A stretch of DNA of 64,000 nt from Pseudobutyrivibrio ruminis HUN009. GTDB lineage: Bacteria > Bacillota > Clostridia > Lachnospirales > Lachnospiraceae. Location: the NCBI RefSeq assembly GCF_000703005.1, contig NZ_JNLH01000001.1, forward strand, positions 1,729,001-1,793,000. Reading direction: 5' to 3'. Below, in pieces: positions 62,479 through 64,000 of the stretch. How positions within the stretch are numbered: the stretch's first letter is position 1; every line of letters starts with the position of its first letter. Made by a program: the position numbers and the translations under genes. The notes under the pieces are model-generated. The model did no database searches, was not told where the DNA came from, and saw only the letters and a program-made list of their open reading frames with translations.

Positions 62479-62507
62479 TTGTATCCCTGTTGCCCGTTTG
62501 GTACACT
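62479..62507 (+). promoter_or_regulatory. Probable toxin promoter
   Basis: TTGTAT (62479-62484), 17 bp and TACACT (62502-62507) give a moderate promoter. A leader of about 110 nt precedes the toxin ATG and is GC-richer than its surroundings, as in other structured toxin leaders. Confidence 0.5.
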
Positions 62508-62622
62508 AGTACTCGGTGCTACCAAGCGGTAGGCGATTCGGCCCTTAAATTAGAGAGGGCGGTACCCTCATGATTACCTCAAAATCTGGCTTGCCAGAAA
62601 TCGACATCAGGAGGGATATCTT

Positions 62623-62718
62623 ATGGAAATCTATGATATTATAGCAGTCATCTGTTTTGGTATGACTTGTTTTTCACTAGGCGTAAGCTACGGAAAAGAC
62701 CATAAGAAAAAGAAGTAA
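62623..62718 (+). CDS. Holin-like type I toxin peptide
   Basis: A 31-residue peptide: MEIYDIIAVICFGMTCFSLG followed by VSYGKDHKKKK. The acidic start, single membrane helix and Lys-rich end match the holin-like toxin family (BsrG/TxpA/Fst type) of type I systems in Firmicutes, which damage the membrane. CAGGAGGG lies before the ATG. The 3' end overlaps an antisense RNA with its own promoter. Confidence 0.85.
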   Translation: MEIYDIIAVICFGMTCFSLGVSYGKDHKKKK

Positions 62719-62809
62719 TCGCCCACGCCAAAGGTTCGATTACTTCTTATCTTATAAGAATTAATATTTAACCAAAGGGCTGTCCGTCTATCGGTAGCAC
62801 CTTTTCTTA
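62703..62809 (-). ncRNA. Type I antitoxin RNA paired with the toxin
   Basis: The minus-strand promoter (62844-62816) drives an RNA of about 107 nt that ends at AGAAGTAATCG...CGATTACTTCT followed by TTTTCTT. Its 3' part is complementary to the last bases of the toxin gene and its 3' UTR, the arrangement of ratA/SR4-type antitoxins. The body contains GGTGCTACCGATAGACGGAC, conserved with the orphan copy. Confidence 0.8.
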
Positions 62810-62815
62810 TATTGA

Positions 62816-62844
62816 ATAATACTATAGATTGATTAAGTTTTCAA
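62816..62844 (-). promoter_or_regulatory. Promoter of the antitoxin RNA
   Basis: Minus-strand TTGAAA (62844-62839), exactly 17 bp, and TATTAT (62821-62816), a near-consensus strong promoter as expected of an antitoxin RNA. Confidence 0.8.
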
Positions 62845-62859
62845 CAAAAGAGAATAGAT

Positions 62860-63084
62860 ATGACTTACCAAATTAAGAAAATCCTAGAATCAGATTATGG
62901 ATGTGAAGAGCGACCTGCAGGTTACGTACCGCAGGTCCTTGTGATATTACAAGATGAGGCCGGCGACCAAATTGAGCGCGAAGTTCCTGATGCTGATTTG
63001 TATAAGAGAGATATCAATGAAGGTGATTTAGTGTACTTCGACGAGGCGGGCCAGATTCAGAAGGGAGCAAATGAAAAGCATTAA
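62860..63084 (+). CDS. Small hypothetical protein
   Basis: A 74-residue acidic cytoplasmic protein, not recognised. It has a beta-rich composition (PQVLVILQDEAGDQIEREVP, GDLVYFDEAGQIQKG) that suggests a small barrel. The ribosome binding site is weak (AAAAGAG). GCAAATGAA at its end can pair with TTCATTTGC (63092-63100), a possible weak terminator. Confidence 0.6.
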   Translation: MTYQIKKILESDYGCEERPAGYVPQVLVILQDEAGDQIEREVPDADLYKRDINEGDLVYFDEAGQIQKGANEKH

Positions 63085-63157
63085 AAGCGTATTCATTTGC
63101 TTAATACTCCTTTTGAAGTTATAATAGCAAGGATTTTGTTTTTAAAAGGAGTATAAA

Positions 63158-64000
63158 ATGAGAATAGCAGTTACATATGAAAATGGTCAGGTGTTCCAGC
63201 ACTTCGGACACACTGAGCAGTTTAAAATTTACGAAGTAGAAGATGGCAAGGTTGTTTCATCAGAAGTTATCGGTTCTGATGGACAGGGCCACGGTGCTTT
63301 AGCTGGTCTTCTTAGCAACAATTCAATCGACGTACTTATCTGCGGCGGTATCGGTGGCGGCGCACAGGCTGCACTTAGCGAAAATGGTATCGAGCTTTGC
63401 GCTGGCGCATCAGGAGATACAGATGCAGCAGTTGAGGCATACCTTAAGGGCGAGCTTATCAACTCTGGTGTAAATTGCAATCATCATGGTGAAGGCCACA
63501 CATGTGGTGATCACGAGGAAGGACATAGCTGTGGCGGTCATTCTGGTTGTGGCGGATGCCATTCTGAGCCTGAGTTCGAGGGCAAGAATGTAGGCAAGAC
63601 ATGCCGTACACACTACAGAGGTACATTCAACGATGGTACACAGTTTGATTCATCATACGACAGAGGCGAGCCACTTGAGTTCGTTTGTGGCGCAGGCATG
63701 ATGATTAAGGGCTTTGACAAGGCTGTTGCAAACATGGAAGTTGGCGAGAAAGTAGACATTCACCTTATGCCTGAGGAAGCTTATGGCCAGCGTGACGAGG
63801 AAGCAGTTTTCACAATTGAAATTGCACAGCTTCCAGGTTCAGAAAACTTAGAAGTAGACCAGCAGGTATACTTACAGGATCCATATGGCAGACCATTCCC
63901 AGTAAAGGTTGTTGCAAAGGATGATACAAATATCACTCTTGATGCAAACCACGAGATGGCTGGTAAAGAACTTAACTTTACAATTGAGCTTGTAGAGGTA
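63158..64000 (+). CDS. NifX/NifB-like domain fused to SlyD-like FKBP isomerase (end outside window)
   Basis: The frame is open from ATG 63158 (AAAAGGAG upstream) to the end of the window, 281 residues without stop. Residues 1-105 are a dinitrogenase iron-molybdenum cofactor-type domain (MRIAVTYENGQVFQHFGHTE, LICGGIGGGAQAALSENGIE). Residues 107-138 are a His/Cys-rich linker (HHGEGHTCGDHEEGHSCGGH, GCGGCH). From about 145 a SlyD-type FKBP domain follows (VGKTCRTHYRGTFNDGTQFD, MMIKGFDKAVANMEVGEK, PEEAYGQRDEEA). The linker suggests metal binding. The protein may be a metal-linked chaperone. Confidence 0.88.
   Translation, partial: MRIAVTYENGQVFQHFGHTEQFKIYEVEDGKVVSSEVIGSDGQGHGALAGLLSNNSIDVLICGGIGGGAQAALSENGIELCAGASGDTDAAVEAYLKGELINSGVNCNHHGEGHTCGDHEEGHSCGGHSGCGGCHSEPEFEGKNVGKTCRTHYRGTFNDGTQFDSSYDRGEPLEFVCGAGMMIKGFDKAVANMEVGEKVDIHLMPEEAYGQRDEEAVFTIEIAQLPGSENLEVDQQVYLQDPYGRPFPVKVVAKDDTNITLDANHEMAGKELNFTIELVEV

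Overview
The window looks like a chromosome segment of a low-GC, anaerobic Firmicute of the Lachnospiraceae, probably close to Butyrivibrio or Pseudobutyrivibrio. This is an inference from gene content: pyruvate phosphate dikinase, CymR/IscR-type sulfur control, PrkC/Stp signalling, HD-GYP and 7TM sensor proteins, strong Gram-positive ribosome binding sites and no outer-membrane genes. No rRNA, tRNA, complete insertion sequence, CRISPR array or replication origin was recognised.

Layout. 1-3776 is the end of an accessory Sec locus (SecA2 C-terminus, then the adhesin glycosyltransferase pair GtfA/GtfB). 3976-6612 is ppdK. 6700-15800 is a loose series of small genes: a cyclophilin-like membrane protein, two alpha/beta hydrolases, an ACT protein, a variant peptide deformylase, three acetyltransferases, a TGA-interrupted exported protein and a zinc-ribbon membrane protein. 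15909-24154 is a tight housekeeping operon (fmt, rsmB, rlmN, stp, prkC, rsgA, rpe, thiN). 24305-32246 is a sulfur and Fe-S regulon: cysteine desulfurase and NifU scaffold, a convergent Rrf2 repressor, a cystine-type ABC importer, O-acetylhomoserine sulfhydrylase and cysteine synthase. The three positively oriented transcription units start at promoters whose -35 box lies inside the same ACCTA-type operator, and the Rrf2 gene has a related site. 32391-46677 carries cell-wall enzymes, glutathione peroxidase, a glycogen-debranching-type enzyme, a CydDC-like exporter, a small alarmone synthetase, a two-component system and an HD-GYP protein. 47550-53191 is mixed small genes, including L25/Ctc, MazG and an EamA transporter.

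53223-62808 is the accessory part. It holds a PLD-DEAH-DUF3427 helicase with a NUDIX hydrolase. Next comes a very AT-rich three-gene operon: an SF1 helicase with a large unknown N-terminus, a protein whose N-terminus reads as a proteasome/HslV-type Ntn hydrolase with Thr2, Asp25 and Lys39 in place, and an unknown 198-residue protein. This is the best candidate for an undescribed defence or quality-control system. Just downstream are a holin-like type I toxin with its antisense antitoxin, a second antitoxin copy that has lost its toxin, and a degenerate NUDIX fragment, all signs of gene turnover.

The most striking non-coding feature is a set of intergenic hairpin arrays (6770-7052, 14078-14416 and 46807-47370). 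Within the last array the stem sequence switches from one palindrome to another with matching changes on both arms, while period (52-53 bp) and loop type are kept. The other two arrays use unrelated stem words with similar geometry. No described element of this kind came to mind. The window ends inside a gene fusing a NifX/NifB-like domain to a SlyD-like FKBP domain through a His/Cys-rich linker.
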